Shown in pieces: positions 25,669 to 34,774 of a stretch of DNA of 64,000 nucleotides. The stretch comes from Agromyces sp. Root81 (GTDB lineage: Bacteria > Actinomycetota > Actinomycetes > Actinomycetales > Microbacteriaceae). Numbering within the stretch: the first letter of the stretch is position 1; every line of letters starts with the position of its first letter. A model generated the notes under the pieces. The model made no database searches, was not told the DNA's origin, and was given only the letters and a program-made list of their open reading frames with translations. The stretch lies in NCBI RefSeq assembly GCF_001429165.1, contig NZ_LMIR01000003.1, positions 372,001 to 436,000 of the forward strand. The letters are read 5' to 3'. The position numbers were made by a program, and so were the translations under genes.

Positions 25669-26874
25669 TCACGGGATCACGCGGTCCTGCCAGACCTGCG
25701 GGTAGCCCGGCAGGTCTTCGCCGCCGAACTTCGCGTAGTGCCCGTCGGGCATGCCGTCGTTCGCCTCGAGGTACTGGTCGACCTCTTCTGCGGTGATCGG
25801 CGACTGCGGCAGCACCCACTCCTTCGGGATCTCCTCGCCCGCGAAGATCTTCTGCGCAGCGAGCAGCGGCGTGCGCCACTGGAAGTTGGAGTACACCGGT
25901 GCCAGACCCGTGAGCCCCGTCTCCTTCCACTTGCGCAGGAAGCTCATCTCGTCCTCGCCCGTCATGACGGGGTAGTCGACGCCGGCGTCCTCGAATGCCT
26001 CGATGGCGGCGACGGCGCCGTCACCGGCGTCCATCCACACGCCGTCGACGTCGCCCTTGGCGAGCTCGTCGGAGATGATCTTCTTGATCTCGGCGGGGTC
26101 GGCTCCCGTGAAGTAGTCGACCGCCTCGATGTCGTTCTCCGAGAAGAGCTTCTCGGCCGCCGCCCAGCGCTGCTCGAGCACGTCGACGCCCGGGAGGATC
26201 CGGAGCGCGACGACCTTCGAACCCGGTTCGAGCTCCTCGATCAGGAACTCGGCGGTGTCGATGCCCCACGCGAATCCGCCGATGGGGTGGATGAACGTGA
26301 CGGGGCAGTCGGTCTGCACGCCGCGGTCGAAGACCACGACGGGCTTGCCCGTGTCGCACGCACGCTCGACGGCCGGGGTCATGGCCGCCGTGGAGTTCGG
26401 CGAGATGATGAAGATGTCGCAGTTGCCCTCGTTGATGAAGTAGTCGATGTCGGCGATCTGCGTGTCATCCGAGTCCTGCGCGTCGCGGGTCTCCATCTCG
26501 GAGATGACCCCCGCTTCCTGCAGCACCTGCAGCTGCTGGTTCATGGTGATCCAGCCCGTCTGGCGCCACGGGTTGGAGATCGAGGCGTTCGCGAAGCATG
26601 CCTTCTTCGCGCCGGTTCCCGCGTACGCCGACGTGTCGGTCATCTCGGCGTTGATGTACTGCAGCCACGGCTGCCCCTCTGGCCCTTCGGGCACGACGGA
26701 CCGTTCGGCGTACTGCTTGTCGTAGAGCTCCTGGTCGAACCACTCGACCGCTTCCTCCGTGGTTCCGGCGTCATCAGACGGCGCGGCCACGTTGGGATCG
26801 GTGGTACATCCGGCCAGCGCGATCAGCGCGAGAGCGCCGACCATGGCGGATGCCACTGCATACCTGCGTCGCAT
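25669..26874 (-). CDS. Sugar ABC transporter substrate-binding lipoprotein (RbsB-like)
   Basis: 401 residues from ATG 26874, whose A is shared with the permease stop (TGATG) and which has GGGAGG at good spacing; GTG 26877 is too close to that site. A lipobox LIALAGC gives an N-terminal lipidated Cys near residue 22. The body is a periplasmic-binding type 1 fold: CDIFIISPNSTAAMTPAVE, KPVVVFDRGV, then VDGVWMDAGDGAVAAIEAF. This is the CUT2 class that pairs with RbsA/RbsC-type proteins. The Trp-rich tail (PGYPQVWQDRV) is a subfamily trait. It probably binds a monosaccharide or cyclitol; no ligand can be assigned. Confidence 0.88.
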   Translation of the reverse strand: MRRRYAVASAMVGALALIALAGCTTDPNVAAPSDDAGTTEEAVEWFDQELYDKQYAERSVVPEGPEGQPWLQYINAEMTDTSAYAGTGAKKACFANASISNPWRQTGWITMNQQLQVLQEAGVISEMETRDAQDSDDTQIADIDYFINEGNCDIFIISPNSTAAMTPAVERACDTGKPVVVFDRGVQTDCPVTFIHPIGGFAWGIDTAEFLIEELEPGSKVVALRILPGVDVLEQRWAAAEKLFSENDIEAVDYFTGADPAEIKKIISDELAKGDVDGVWMDAGDGAVAAIEAFEDAGVDYPVMTGEDEMSFLRKWKETGLTGLAPVYSNFQWRTPLLAAQKIFAGEEIPKEWVLPQSPITAEEVDQYLEANDGMPDGHYAKFGGEDLPGYPQVWQDRVIP

Positions 26875-28040
26875 CACGAACCTCCCTTGGTTTCGTTGTC
26901 AGCCCTCTGCGTCGAGGGAATGGGTGCAGGGCGAGCGGATGCCGCGGCATCCTGCTCCTCCGCCGGTGCCGGCGAAGTCTGGGGCGCGGGCTCCGGTGAC
27001 GGAGTCGGCGGGATCGTGGGCGCCTCGAGGGCGCGGCCCTTGCGACGGGCGCGAACGGTGGTCGCGGCGTACGCGACGGCGATGATGATGATCGCGCCCT
27101 GCACCGCGTCGCGATAGGTCGAGGGCACCCCGGCGAAGTTCAGCAGCGTGAAGAGCGCCTCGAGCGCGAAGGCGCCGGCCGCCGCTGCGACGACCCAGCC
27201 GCGACCGCCGCCGAGCACCACGCCGCCGAGCACGACCGCGGTGATCGCGGTGAACTCGTAGCCGCGGCCGACGCTCGGGTGCACCCCGGCGTAACCGACG
27301 AGCAGCACGCCCGCGACGGTCGCCGAGAGCGAGGAGATGATGAAGGTCGACGTCTTCACCCACCAGTTGCGGGTGCCCGAGTACCTGGCGGTCGTCGGAT
27401 TGTCGCCGAGGGCGATGATGGTGCGGCCGAACGGACGGCGCGCGAACCAGATCGCGACGAGGAGCACCACCGCCAGCACCACGACCGACCAGGGCAGGAT
27501 CTCGATGACGGGCAGGCCCCTGATGCCGCCGCGGCCGATCTCGCGGAAGCCGTCGGCCGGGTTGCCGGTGGCCGCGCCGCCGGTCCAGTAGAGGGTCGCG
27601 CCGAGCAGGGCGAGCATCATGCCGAGGGTCGCGATGAAGCTCGGCACCTTGAGCAGCGTGACGATGAGGCCGTTGATGAGGCCGATGAACGCCCCGAACA
27701 CGAGCATGAAGGCGAGCACGGGCAGCGACTTCGCCTCGTCCTGCCCGATGAGGTTGCCGGCGATCACGACCTGGGCGGTGACGACCGAACCCATCGAGAG
27801 GTCGAACTCGCCGCCGACGATCACGAAGTACTGGCCGATCGCGACGATCGCGACGGGCGCCACGCGCTGCACGAAGCGGATGAACTGCGACGGCTCCGCG
27901 AACGACGGATTCAGCAGGGCGATCGCGACGAGCAGCACGATCAGCAGCAGGAACACCGCACCCCGGGGGCTGACGAGCATGCGGCCGAAGCCCGCGAGGC
28001 GCTGGCCGGCGGTGGGCTGCCCGGTGGTCGCGGCGCTCAT
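26874..28040 (-). CDS. Sugar ABC transporter permease 2 (RbsC-like)
   Basis: 388 residues from ATG 28040, ATGA-coupled to the preceding permease. Eight to ten helices and family motifs are present: VGGEFDLSMGSVVTAQVVI, LIGLINGLIVTLLKVPSFI-type loop (here AFIGLINGLIVTLLKVPSF) and ALGDNPTTARYSGT. These are conserved in CUT2 permeases (RbsC, XylH). A Pro/Ala-rich cytoplasmic tail of about 50 residues ends the protein. Two different permeases in one operon suggest a heterodimeric channel served by one double-domain ATPase. Confidence 0.9.
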   Translation of the reverse strand: MSAATTGQPTAGQRLAGFGRMLVSPRGAVFLLLIVLLVAIALLNPSFAEPSQFIRFVQRVAPVAIVAIGQYFVIVGGEFDLSMGSVVTAQVVIAGNLIGQDEAKSLPVLAFMLVFGAFIGLINGLIVTLLKVPSFIATLGMMLALLGATLYWTGGAATGNPADGFREIGRGGIRGLPVIEILPWSVVVLAVVLLVAIWFARRPFGRTIIALGDNPTTARYSGTRNWWVKTSTFIISSLSATVAGVLLVGYAGVHPSVGRGYEFTAITAVVLGGVVLGGGRGWVVAAAAGAFALEALFTLLNFAGVPSTYRDAVQGAIIIIAVAYAATTVRARRKGRALEAPTIPPTPSPEPAPQTSPAPAEEQDAAASARPAPIPSTQRADNETKGGS

Positions 28041-29119
28041 GCCGATGCCTCCTTCTCGTGCGCGACGGCCGGCGGGGCCGCGTCTTGATCACCCGGCCGC
28101 TCGGGTTCGGCGGCCCCTGATCCGAATCGCGGGCGCCGCCGGTCGAGCGAACGGCTCGTGTACACGGCGACGGCCGCGACGATGACGATGCCGCGCACGA
28201 CGTCCTTCAGGAACGGGTTGACCTGCATGACGCTCATCACGTTGTCGACCACGGCGAAGATCGCGACGCCGCCGATGGTGCCCCAGATCGAGCCGCGGCC
28301 GCCCATGAGCAGGGTGCCGCCGAGCACGACCGCGGCGATCGAGAGCAGGTCGTACCCGCCCTGGGTGCCGACGGTCGGGCTGCCGACGCCGAGCCGACTC
28401 GCGAGCAGCAGGCCGGCGAACGCGGCCGTGATCGAGCACAGCATGTGCGCGACGATGACCGGTCGAGCGGTGCGGATGCCCGAGAGCCGCGCGACCTGCT
28501 CGTCGCCGCCGACGGCGAACATGTGGTTGCCGGTTCTGGTGCGGGCGAGGAAGAACGCCCCGGCGAGTGCGACCGCGAGCATGATGAGCGTCGACACGGG
28601 CACCGGACCGATGCCGGTCGCGCCGATGAGCTGGAACTCCCACGGCACCTCGCCGCTCGTGCCCTTGTAGTTCGTGTCGAGGTAGCCCTTGATGATGAGC
28701 CCCGTGCCGAGGGTCGCGATGAAGCCGTTGACCTTGAGCTTCGTCACGATGAGGCCGTTGGCGAGGCCGATGAGGGCGGCGACCACGAGCACGGCGAGCA
28801 CCGCGACCGGGATGTTCGCCGGATCGCCGGCCATCATGTCGGCGGCGATGAGGCTCGACAGGCTCACGACGTAGGGCACGGAGAGGTCGAGCGAGGCGCA
28901 GAGGATCACGAGCGTCTGGCCGATCGCGACGAAGCCGAGCACGCTCATGCCGGTGAGGATGTCGCGGATGTTGCCGGCGCTGAAGAAGTTGCGGCCGACG
29001 CTCGCGACGAGGATCGCGCCGATGATGATCACGCCCACGAGGGCGATGCCCACGATGAGGCTCGCGTCGAGGCGACGACGGCGGCCCCGGCGAGCGGATG
29101 TCGCGGTCGCGGCGCTCAT
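28037..29119 (-). CDS. Sugar ABC transporter permease 1 (RbsC-like)
   Basis: 360 residues from ATG 29119, ATGA-coupled to the ATPase gene. The CUT2 permease motifs are IGQTLVILCASLDLSVPYVV, LIGLANGLIVTKLKVNGFI and FAVGGDEQVARLSGIRTARP. The Arg-rich N-terminus (RRGRRRRLDA) is followed by the first helix. It probably forms the transmembrane channel with the next permease. Operon order is dehydrogenase, ATPase, permease, permease, binding protein, epimerase, isomerase, all closely spaced on the minus strand. Confidence 0.9.
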   Translation of the reverse strand: MSAATATSARRGRRRRLDASLIVGIALVGVIIIGAILVASVGRNFFSAGNIRDILTGMSVLGFVAIGQTLVILCASLDLSVPYVVSLSSLIAADMMAGDPANIPVAVLAVLVVAALIGLANGLIVTKLKVNGFIATLGTGLIIKGYLDTNYKGTSGEVPWEFQLIGATGIGPVPVSTLIMLAVALAGAFFLARTRTGNHMFAVGGDEQVARLSGIRTARPVIVAHMLCSITAAFAGLLLASRLGVGSPTVGTQGGYDLLSIAAVVLGGTLLMGGRGSIWGTIGGVAIFAVVDNVMSVMQVNPFLKDVVRGIVIVAAVAVYTSRSLDRRRPRFGSGAAEPERPGDQDAAPPAVAHEKEASA

Positions 29120-30750
29120 CGGCCGGGCTCCTGTTCAGCGTCATCCGCCGCGGCGCTGCCACTGGCCGGACTGCTCGCATCGTCAGCGTCATCCGCCGTG
29201 CCGACGACCTTCGCGCCGCCGACCTTGAGGGTGCCGGTGGCGGCCGAGAGGATCGTGGCCTCGTCGCTGCGCGCGGGCAGTTCGGCCGAGGCCCGGCCGT
29301 CGTGCATGACCACGATGCGGTCGGACATGCCGATGACCTCGGGCAGTTCCGAGGAGATCATGAGGATGGCGACCCCTTCCTTCGCGAGCCGTCGCATGAG
29401 CGTGTAGACGGCGACCTTCGCGCCGACGTCGATGCCACGGGTCGGCTCGTCGAGCAGCACGACGCGCGGCTTCGTGGCGAGCCACTTCGCGAGCACGACC
29501 TTCTGCTGGTTGCCGCCCGAGAGGTACTGCACCTCCTGGTCGACGCCGCGCGAGGAGACCTCGAGCGAGGAGAGCACGCCCGGCAGCTCGCGTCGGGCCG
29601 CCGTCGTGCGCCGCGCGAAGACCGAGCGGATGACGAGCAGCGCGTTGTCGCCGACCGACTGGTTCAGCGCGAGGCCCTGGGCCTTGCGGTCCTCGGTGAT
29701 GAGGGCGACGCCCGCCTTCACGGCCTGCCGCGCCGAGGTCATCCGCACCGGGCGGCCGTCGAGCCGCAGCTCGCCGCGCGTGAACTGGTCGATGCCGAAG
29801 AGCGCTTCGACGAGCTCGGTGCGGCCGGAGCCCTGCAGGCCCGCGACGCCCACGATCTCGCCCGCCCGGAGTTCGAGGTCGATGTCGTCGACGTAGGCGT
29901 TGCCCGCGCCGCGCAGTTCGAGCCGCGGCTCCCCCACAGCCGTGCCCTCCTCGGCCGCGGGGAAGTAGGCGGAGATCGGTCGGCCGACCATGCGGCGCAC
30001 GAGCTCGTCGGTGTCGAGTTCGGCGGCCGGGCCGCTCGAGACGAGCGCGCCGTCCTTCAGCACGGTGATCGTGTCGCAGAGGTCGAAGATCTCCTTCAGC
30101 CGGTGCGAGACGTAGAGGATGGCGACACCCCGTTCGGAGAGCCGGCGCACGATCGTGTAGAGCAGTTCGACCTCGTGGTCGGCGAGCGCGGCCGTCGGCT
30201 CGTCCATCTGGATCACCCGGGCGTCGACCGAGAGCGCCTTGACGATCTCGACGATCTGCTGCTCGGCGACGGTGAGCGTGCGCACCGGGGCATCCGCTTC
30301 GATCGAGTCGATGCCGAGGTCGGCGAGCAGTGCCCGGGTCTCCGCGAGCATCGCCTTCCGGTCGACGAGGCCGTGACGCCGCGGCTCGCGGCCGAGGAAG
30401 ACGTTCTGCGCGACGGTGCGCTCCGGCAGGAGATTGAACTCCTGGAAGACGGTGGCGAGCCCCGCGCGTGCGGCCTCGACCGGGTGGCTGAACGCCACCT
30501 CGTCGCCGCCGAGGGCGACGCTGCCGGCGTCGCGCTCGTAGACGCCCGCGAGGATCTTCATGAACGTCGACTTGCCGGCGCCGTTCTCGCCGACGAGGCC
30601 GTGCACTTCGCCCGGGTGGAGCGTGAGCCCGACCCCACGCAGCACGGTGACGCCGAAGAACGACTTCTCGAGGCCCGTGGCCACGAGCACGGGCTCGCCG
30701 TCGAGCACGGCGCTGCGGCCGGCCCCGGCCTGCGGCTGCTCCGCGGTCAT
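29116..30750 (-). CDS. Sugar ABC transporter ATPase, two nucleotide-binding domains (RbsA/MglA-like)
   Basis: 544 residues from ATG 30750, ATGA-coupled to the Gfo/Idh gene. Domain 1 has GENGAGKSTFMKILAG, the divergent signature LTVAEQQIVEIVKAL and Walker B VIQMDEPTAAL. Domain 2 has a degenerate Walker A (GLQGSGRTELVEAL), signature YLSGGNQQKVVLAKWL and Walker B VVLLDEPTRGIDVG. Both patterns are normal for CUT2 ATPases, in which one domain carries most of the hydrolysis. An acidic Asp/Ala-rich tail of about 40 residues ends the protein. It powers import through the two RbsC-like permeases downstream. Confidence 0.93.
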   Translation of the reverse strand: MTAEQPQAGAGRSAVLDGEPVLVATGLEKSFFGVTVLRGVGLTLHPGEVHGLVGENGAGKSTFMKILAGVYERDAGSVALGGDEVAFSHPVEAARAGLATVFQEFNLLPERTVAQNVFLGREPRRHGLVDRKAMLAETRALLADLGIDSIEADAPVRTLTVAEQQIVEIVKALSVDARVIQMDEPTAALADHEVELLYTIVRRLSERGVAILYVSHRLKEIFDLCDTITVLKDGALVSSGPAAELDTDELVRRMVGRPISAYFPAAEEGTAVGEPRLELRGAGNAYVDDIDLELRAGEIVGVAGLQGSGRTELVEALFGIDQFTRGELRLDGRPVRMTSARQAVKAGVALITEDRKAQGLALNQSVGDNALLVIRSVFARRTTAARRELPGVLSSLEVSSRGVDQEVQYLSGGNQQKVVLAKWLATKPRVVLLDEPTRGIDVGAKVAVYTLMRRLAKEGVAILMISSELPEVIGMSDRIVVMHDGRASAELPARSDEATILSAATGTLKVGGAKVVGTADDADDASSPASGSAAADDAEQEPGR

Positions 30751-31862
30751 GCCGCCACCTCCACCCAGTTGCCGCTCGCCGCCGAGGCGAGCACCGCCTC
30801 GGTCACACGCACGGCGCGCAGCCCGTCGTCGAATCGGGGCAGCCCCTCGGGTGCCTGCCCGCCGATCGCGGCGTACGCGTCGGCGACGAACGCGTTGAAG
30901 GCGTCCTGATAGCCCATCGGATGCCCCGCGGGCACGAGCGACAGCCGCGCCGCGTCCCCGGCGAGCCGCGCTGGGTCGCGTTCGATGATGCTCGACGCGT
31001 CGGTGCGCCCGAGCCACAGGGTGTCGGGGCGCTCCTGCTCGAAGCGCACGCTCGCGTCGGTGCCCGAGAGCTCGATCGAGAGGGCGTTCTTGCGACCCGG
31101 CGCGACCTGCGACACGAGCAGCGTGCCGACGGCGCCGGAGGCGAGCTCGACGACGACCGCGACGAGGTCTTCGGTCGCGATGTCGTCGTGCATGGCCCTG
31201 GCCTCGTAGACGGTGCGGGTCGAGGCGCTCAGCCGCTCGATGCGCTCGCCCGAGACGAACTCGAGCAGGTCGACGAGATGCGAGCCGATGTCGGCGAACG
31301 CCCGCGAGGGGCCGCCGAGTGCGGCGTCGACCCGCCAGTCGTCGTCGTGGGGCGCGGCCAGCCAGTCCTGCAGGTAGGCGCCCTGCACGCTGAGGAGACG
31401 ACCCGTCTCACCGCGGGCGACTCGGGCCCGCGCCTCGCGGGCCATCGGGTGGAAGCGATAGACGAAGGGCACGGCGGCCACGAGTCCGCGCTCCTCGGCG
31501 AGCGCGGTCAGCTCCGCGGCATCCGTCGCCGAGGTCGCGAGCGGCTTCTCGCAGATCACGTGCTTGCCGGCCTCGAGGGCGGCCCGGGCGATCGCCGCGT
31601 GCGTCGCGTTCGGCGTGCAGACGTGCACGACGTCGATGTCGGGATCGGCGAGCAGTTCGTCGACCGAGTCGAAGGCCGAATCGAGGCCGAGTCGTTCGGC
31701 GGCGTCGCGAGCACGATCGGCAGAGGAGGACGCACCGCCGATGAGCTCGGCCCGGGCGGCGCGAGCGGCCCGGGAGTGCACGGCGGCCATGAAACCGCCG
31801 CCGACGAAGCCGGCACGCATCGTGCGGGCTGGGGCGGTGACATCCGTTGTCATGGTCGCCAT
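30747..31862 (-). CDS. Gfo/Idh/MocA-family NAD(P)-dependent oxidoreductase
   Basis: 371 residues from ATG 31862, with GGGGAG upstream. The Rossmann fold starts at MRAGFVGGGFMAAVHSRAA; IDVVHVCTPNATHAAIA and HVICEKPLATSATDAAEL (with the catalytic Lys) are diagnostic of the family. The later DIGSHLVDLLEF carries the active-site Asp/His pair. Such enzymes oxidise a hydroxyl of a sugar or cyclitol, for example inositol 2-dehydrogenase. It is the first gene of the importer/epimerase operon, so it probably acts on the imported compound. It is divergent from a ROK regulator, 107 bases away. Confidence 0.9.
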   Translation of the reverse strand: MATMTTDVTAPARTMRAGFVGGGFMAAVHSRAARAARAELIGGASSSADRARDAAERLGLDSAFDSVDELLADPDIDVVHVCTPNATHAAIARAALEAGKHVICEKPLATSATDAAELTALAEERGLVAAVPFVYRFHPMAREARARVARGETGRLLSVQGAYLQDWLAAPHDDDWRVDAALGGPSRAFADIGSHLVDLLEFVSGERIERLSASTRTVYEARAMHDDIATEDLVAVVVELASGAVGTLLVSQVAPGRKNALSIELSGTDASVRFEQERPDTLWLGRTDASSIIERDPARLAGDAARLSLVPAGHPMGYQDAFNAFVADAYAAIGGQAPEGLPRFDDGLRAVRVTEAVLASAASGNWVEVAA

Positions 31863-31881
31863 GCTGACACACTCCCCGCAC

Positions 31882-31905
31882 CTTTTGCTAGCCCCCCGTC
31901 AAAAG
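31882..31905. promoter_or_regulatory. Candidate ROK operator in the divergent gap
   Basis: CTTTTG (31882-31887) and CAAAAG (31900-31905) form an inverted repeat with a 12-base spacer, AT-rich against the local background. It lies just upstream of the Gfo/Idh start (31862) in the gap shared with the ROK gene, a suitable place for autoregulation and operon repression. No direct evidence ties the site to the protein. Confidence 0.4.
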
Positions 31906-31969
31906 TTGCCGGAGTCGTTACACCTTCGAGATTTCCCGAGACGACAAGCTGGTGTGCTTTACTCAGTGC

Positions 31970-33157
31970 ATGGTCGACATCAGCCGGGGCTCGGCACTCG
32001 GGACCTCGGGGGCGAGTGAACTCTTCCAGCTGCTCCGCGACGGAGCGCCGCGCACGCGCGCCTCGCTCGCGGCCAGCACGGGCCTCGCCCGCTCGACCAT
32101 CGCGGCGCGCGTCGACGAGCTCATGGGGCTCGGGCTCGTCTCCCCCGTGGCCGACGCCGCATCGACCGGCGGTCGGCCGCCATCGCAGTTCGCTCTGAAC
32201 CCGGGCGCGCGCATCGTGCTCGCCGCCGACCTCGGCGCCTCGCACGCCACGATCGCCGTCACCGATCTCGCAGGAACCGTGCTCGCCGAGCACGGCGAGC
32301 CCATCGACATCGCGCAGGGGCCGGAGGCCGTGCTCGGCTGGATGGTCGACGCAGGGCTCGCACTCATCGACGGACTCGGCCGCGACCGGCACGAGCTCGC
32401 CGCCATCGGCGTCGGCGTGCCGGGCCCCGTCGAGCACTCCACCGGGCGACCGGTCAATCCGCCGATCATGCCCGGCTGGGACCGCTTCGACGTGCCGGGC
32501 TGGGTGCAGCAGCACCTCGAGGTGCCCGTGCTCGTCGACAACGACGTGAACATCATGGCCCTCGGCGAGCGCGCACTCGCCTGGCCGCAGGTCGAGCACC
32601 TCATGTTCGTGAAGGTCGCGACGGGCATCGGCTCCGGCATCATCTCGGGCGGCCTCCTGCAGCGCGGGGCGCAGGGCATCGCCGGCGACATCGGTCACGT
32701 GCGCGTCGCGCGCGGCAGCGACGTGCCCTGCCACTGCGGCAACCGCGGATGCCTCGAGGCCCTCGCCTCCGGCCCCGCCATCGCCAGGGCGCTCCGCGAA
32801 CAGGGCATCGAGGCGAACTCGGGCAACGACGTCGTCGAGCTCGTCAAGCGCGGCGACATCGACGCGATCCAGGCCGTGCGACAGGCGGGCCGCGACATCG
32901 GCGAGGTGCTGACCGCCTGCGTGAGCCTCGTGAACCCCTCGGTCGTCGCGATCGGCGGTTCGATGGCGCGGGCCGGCGAGCACCTCATCGCCGGCGTGCG
33001 CGAGGTCGTCTACACGCGCTCGATGCCCCTTGCGACCGAACACCTCGTCATCGTGGCGTCGGCCGCCGCCGAGAACGCGGCCGTGCTCGGGGCGAGCATG
33101 CTCGCGATCCACCATGCGCTCTCGCCCGAGGGCATCGACGCCCTCGCGGCACGCTGA
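31970..33157 (+). CDS. ROK-family transcriptional regulator
   Basis: 395 residues from ATG 31970; a GTG at 31952 would add six residues. The N-terminal winged helix (FQLLRDGAPRTRASLAAST, then GLARSTIAARVDELMGLGLV) shows it is a regulator, not a kinase. The ROK domain has the ATP-binding-like start VLAADLGASHATIAVTDLAG, the pair LVDNDVNIMALGE, the active-site-like GDIGHVRV and the zinc motif CHCGNRGCLEALAS. It probably represses the divergent sugar operon and releases DNA on binding a sugar. No ribosome-binding site is clear, so the message may be leaderless. Confidence 0.9.
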   Translation: MVDISRGSALGTSGASELFQLLRDGAPRTRASLAASTGLARSTIAARVDELMGLGLVSPVADAASTGGRPPSQFALNPGARIVLAADLGASHATIAVTDLAGTVLAEHGEPIDIAQGPEAVLGWMVDAGLALIDGLGRDRHELAAIGVGVPGPVEHSTGRPVNPPIMPGWDRFDVPGWVQQHLEVPVLVDNDVNIMALGERALAWPQVEHLMFVKVATGIGSGIISGGLLQRGAQGIAGDIGHVRVARGSDVPCHCGNRGCLEALASGPAIARALREQGIEANSGNDVVELVKRGDIDAIQAVRQAGRDIGEVLTACVSLVNPSVVAIGGSMARAGEHLIAGVREVVYTRSMPLATEHLVIVASAAAENAAVLGASMLAIHHALSPEGIDALAAR

Positions 33158-33221
33158 ACCGAGCACGAGCACACGCGCGCGAGGTCGGCTCGCTGACAGG
33201 CGGGAGCGGTACGCTCGACAG

Positions 33222-33872
33222 GTGCCAGACACCCCCTTCGCCCTCTTCGATCTCGAGGGCGAGACGACGGCGGTCGCGGTCGACGAGCGCCCGCGGCATC
33301 CGTGTCATTCGCGTGTCGTGGCCGATTCGAGCGACCGGGTCGCGTGGCTCCGGGCCCGCTCGCGCGGCATCACTGCGACGGATGCCGCCAAGCTCGCCTC
33401 CTTCGCATCGGTGCGCTCCGCGGCGTGGGAGAAACGCAACGGCAGTTCGTTCGGCGGCAGCCGCTTCACCGACCACGGCAAGGAGCGCGAGCCCGTCATC
33501 GCCGAGTGGGTGCGACGCACGCACGACATCGAGCCGTCGAGCCTGCTCTTCCACGCCGAGTTCGAGCGCCGTCACCTCGCGACGCCCGACGGACTGCGGG
33601 TGACGCCCACCGGCGCGCTCGAACTCTGCGAGATCAAGACCACGTCGCGCGCCTGGCGCGGCATCCCCCGCAGCTACCTCCGCCAGGTCTGGTGGCAGCA
33701 GTACGTGCTCGGCGCCGATCGCACCCTCGTCGTCTGGGAACAGCACGACGACTTCGTTCCCATTCGCGACGAGCCGGAGTACCGTTGGGTCGATCGTGAC
33801 GATGATCAGATCGCGATCCTCGTGCGACTGGCCGACGAACTCATCGCAGAGCTCGGCGGGCGGCGCACGTGA
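33222..33872 (+). CDS. YqaJ-type PD-(D/E)XK nuclease protein
   Basis: 216 residues from GTG 33222; no good ribosome site is seen, so the start is the least certain part. The segment AWLRARSRGITATDAAKLASF, the acidic GKEREPVIAEWVRR and the TPTGALELCEIKTTSRAW segment (E-x-K nuclease core) match the YqaJ/lambda-exonuclease-like family, also called phage-type endonuclease. YQxxQ-like WWQQYVLGADRTLVVWEQ follows. Such proteins usually sit in prophages with a RecT partner, but no phage genes are near and the base composition is like the neighbours, so it looks like a resident chromosomal gene. The substrate and role are unknown. Confidence 0.75.
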   Translation: MPDTPFALFDLEGETTAVAVDERPRHPCHSRVVADSSDRVAWLRARSRGITATDAAKLASFASVRSAAWEKRNGSSFGGSRFTDHGKEREPVIAEWVRRTHDIEPSSLLFHAEFERRHLATPDGLRVTPTGALELCEIKTTSRAWRGIPRSYLRQVWWQQYVLGADRTLVVWEQHDDFVPIRDEPEYRWVDRDDDQIAILVRLADELIAELGGRRT

Positions 33873-33945
33873 GACGCGCGATCGTTCGCCCGTCGCTCCA
33901 CCGCGCATGGACCTTGCGTTCCCCACTGCCGGGAGGTTCCCCCCG

Positions 33946-34746
33946 ATGACGACCGTTCTTCTGCACGGCCTCGGCGCCGATCGACGCCAACCGCTCGAAC
34001 TGTTCACCCCCGCCGTGCACGCCGCGGTCGGCCCCGACGAACTCATCGTCGCGCCCGACATCCGTGCTCACGGCGGGTTCCTCACCGTCGGCGAGCCCGA
34101 CGACTTCCGTCTCGACCGGCTCGCCGCGGAGGTCGCGGCGTCGGTGCGCGAGGCGATCGACGATGCCGGCCAGCCGTCGCCCGAGGCATCGGCCCCGCTC
34201 ACGGTCATCGGCATCTCGCTCGGCGCGGCACTCGCCCTCCGACTGGCGCTCGACGAGCTGCTGCCGATCGAACGCGCGGTGTTCGTGCGCCCCTCGTTCA
34301 GCGACCTGTCGCTGCCCGAGAACCTGCGGCCCTTCCCGGTGATCGGCCAGATCCTCGCCGATGCCGGCCCTGCAGGCATCGACGAGTTCCGCGAGCGGGC
34401 GGTCTTCCAGCATGTCGCCGCGGTGTCGCCGGCCGGCGCGCGCGGGCTGCTGGCCCAGTTCACGGCGCCGGATGCCGCGCGGCGGGCGATGCGCCTCGTC
34501 GAGATCCCGCGCAACCGCGCGTTCCGCGACGACTCGGAGCTCGCGGGGCTCGAACCCCGCGGCATCCGCTCGCTCGTCATCGGGGCGCCGCGAGACCCCG
34601 TGCACCCCTACGCGCTCGCCGAACGCTGGGCGGCCGGCCTCGGCGCGCCGCTCGTCGAGCTGCCGGCCCGTGACGATGGACTCCAGGCGCAGACGGCCCT
34701 GGTACGCGAGGGCATCGCCCGCTGGTTGCAGCACACCCGCGCCTGA
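33946..34746 (+). CDS. Alpha/beta-hydrolase fold protein
   Basis: 266 residues from ATG 33946, with GGGAGG upstream; ATG 33907 would extend it by 13 residues. The fold starts with TTVLLHGLGADRRQPLELF (oxyanion HG), has IAPDIRAHGG-like VAPDIRAHGGFLTV, a nucleophile elbow TVIGISLGAALALRLA (Ser in GISLG), and a late Asp in GAPRDPVHPY. The catalytic His is probably near the C-terminus but is not obvious; residues after LPARDDGLQ contain HTRA only. The enzyme class is unknown: esterase, thioesterase or a non-catalytic relative are all possible. It stands alone between the nuclease and a convergent membrane-protein gene. Confidence 0.72.
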   Translation: MTTVLLHGLGADRRQPLELFTPAVHAAVGPDELIVAPDIRAHGGFLTVGEPDDFRLDRLAAEVAASVREAIDDAGQPSPEASAPLTVIGISLGAALALRLALDELLPIERAVFVRPSFSDLSLPENLRPFPVIGQILADAGPAGIDEFRERAVFQHVAAVSPAGARGLLAQFTAPDAARRAMRLVEIPRNRAFRDDSELAGLEPRGIRSLVIGAPRDPVHPYALAERWAAGLGAPLVELPARDDGLQAQTALVREGIARWLQHTRA

Positions 34747-34774
34747 GGCGGCACGACCGCGCGAGTCCGCGAGG

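Noticed and set aside
33222-33872. YqaJ nuclease as the start of a prophage
   Set aside because: No integrase, terminase, capsid or recombinase gene lies on either side, and the composition matches the neighbours.
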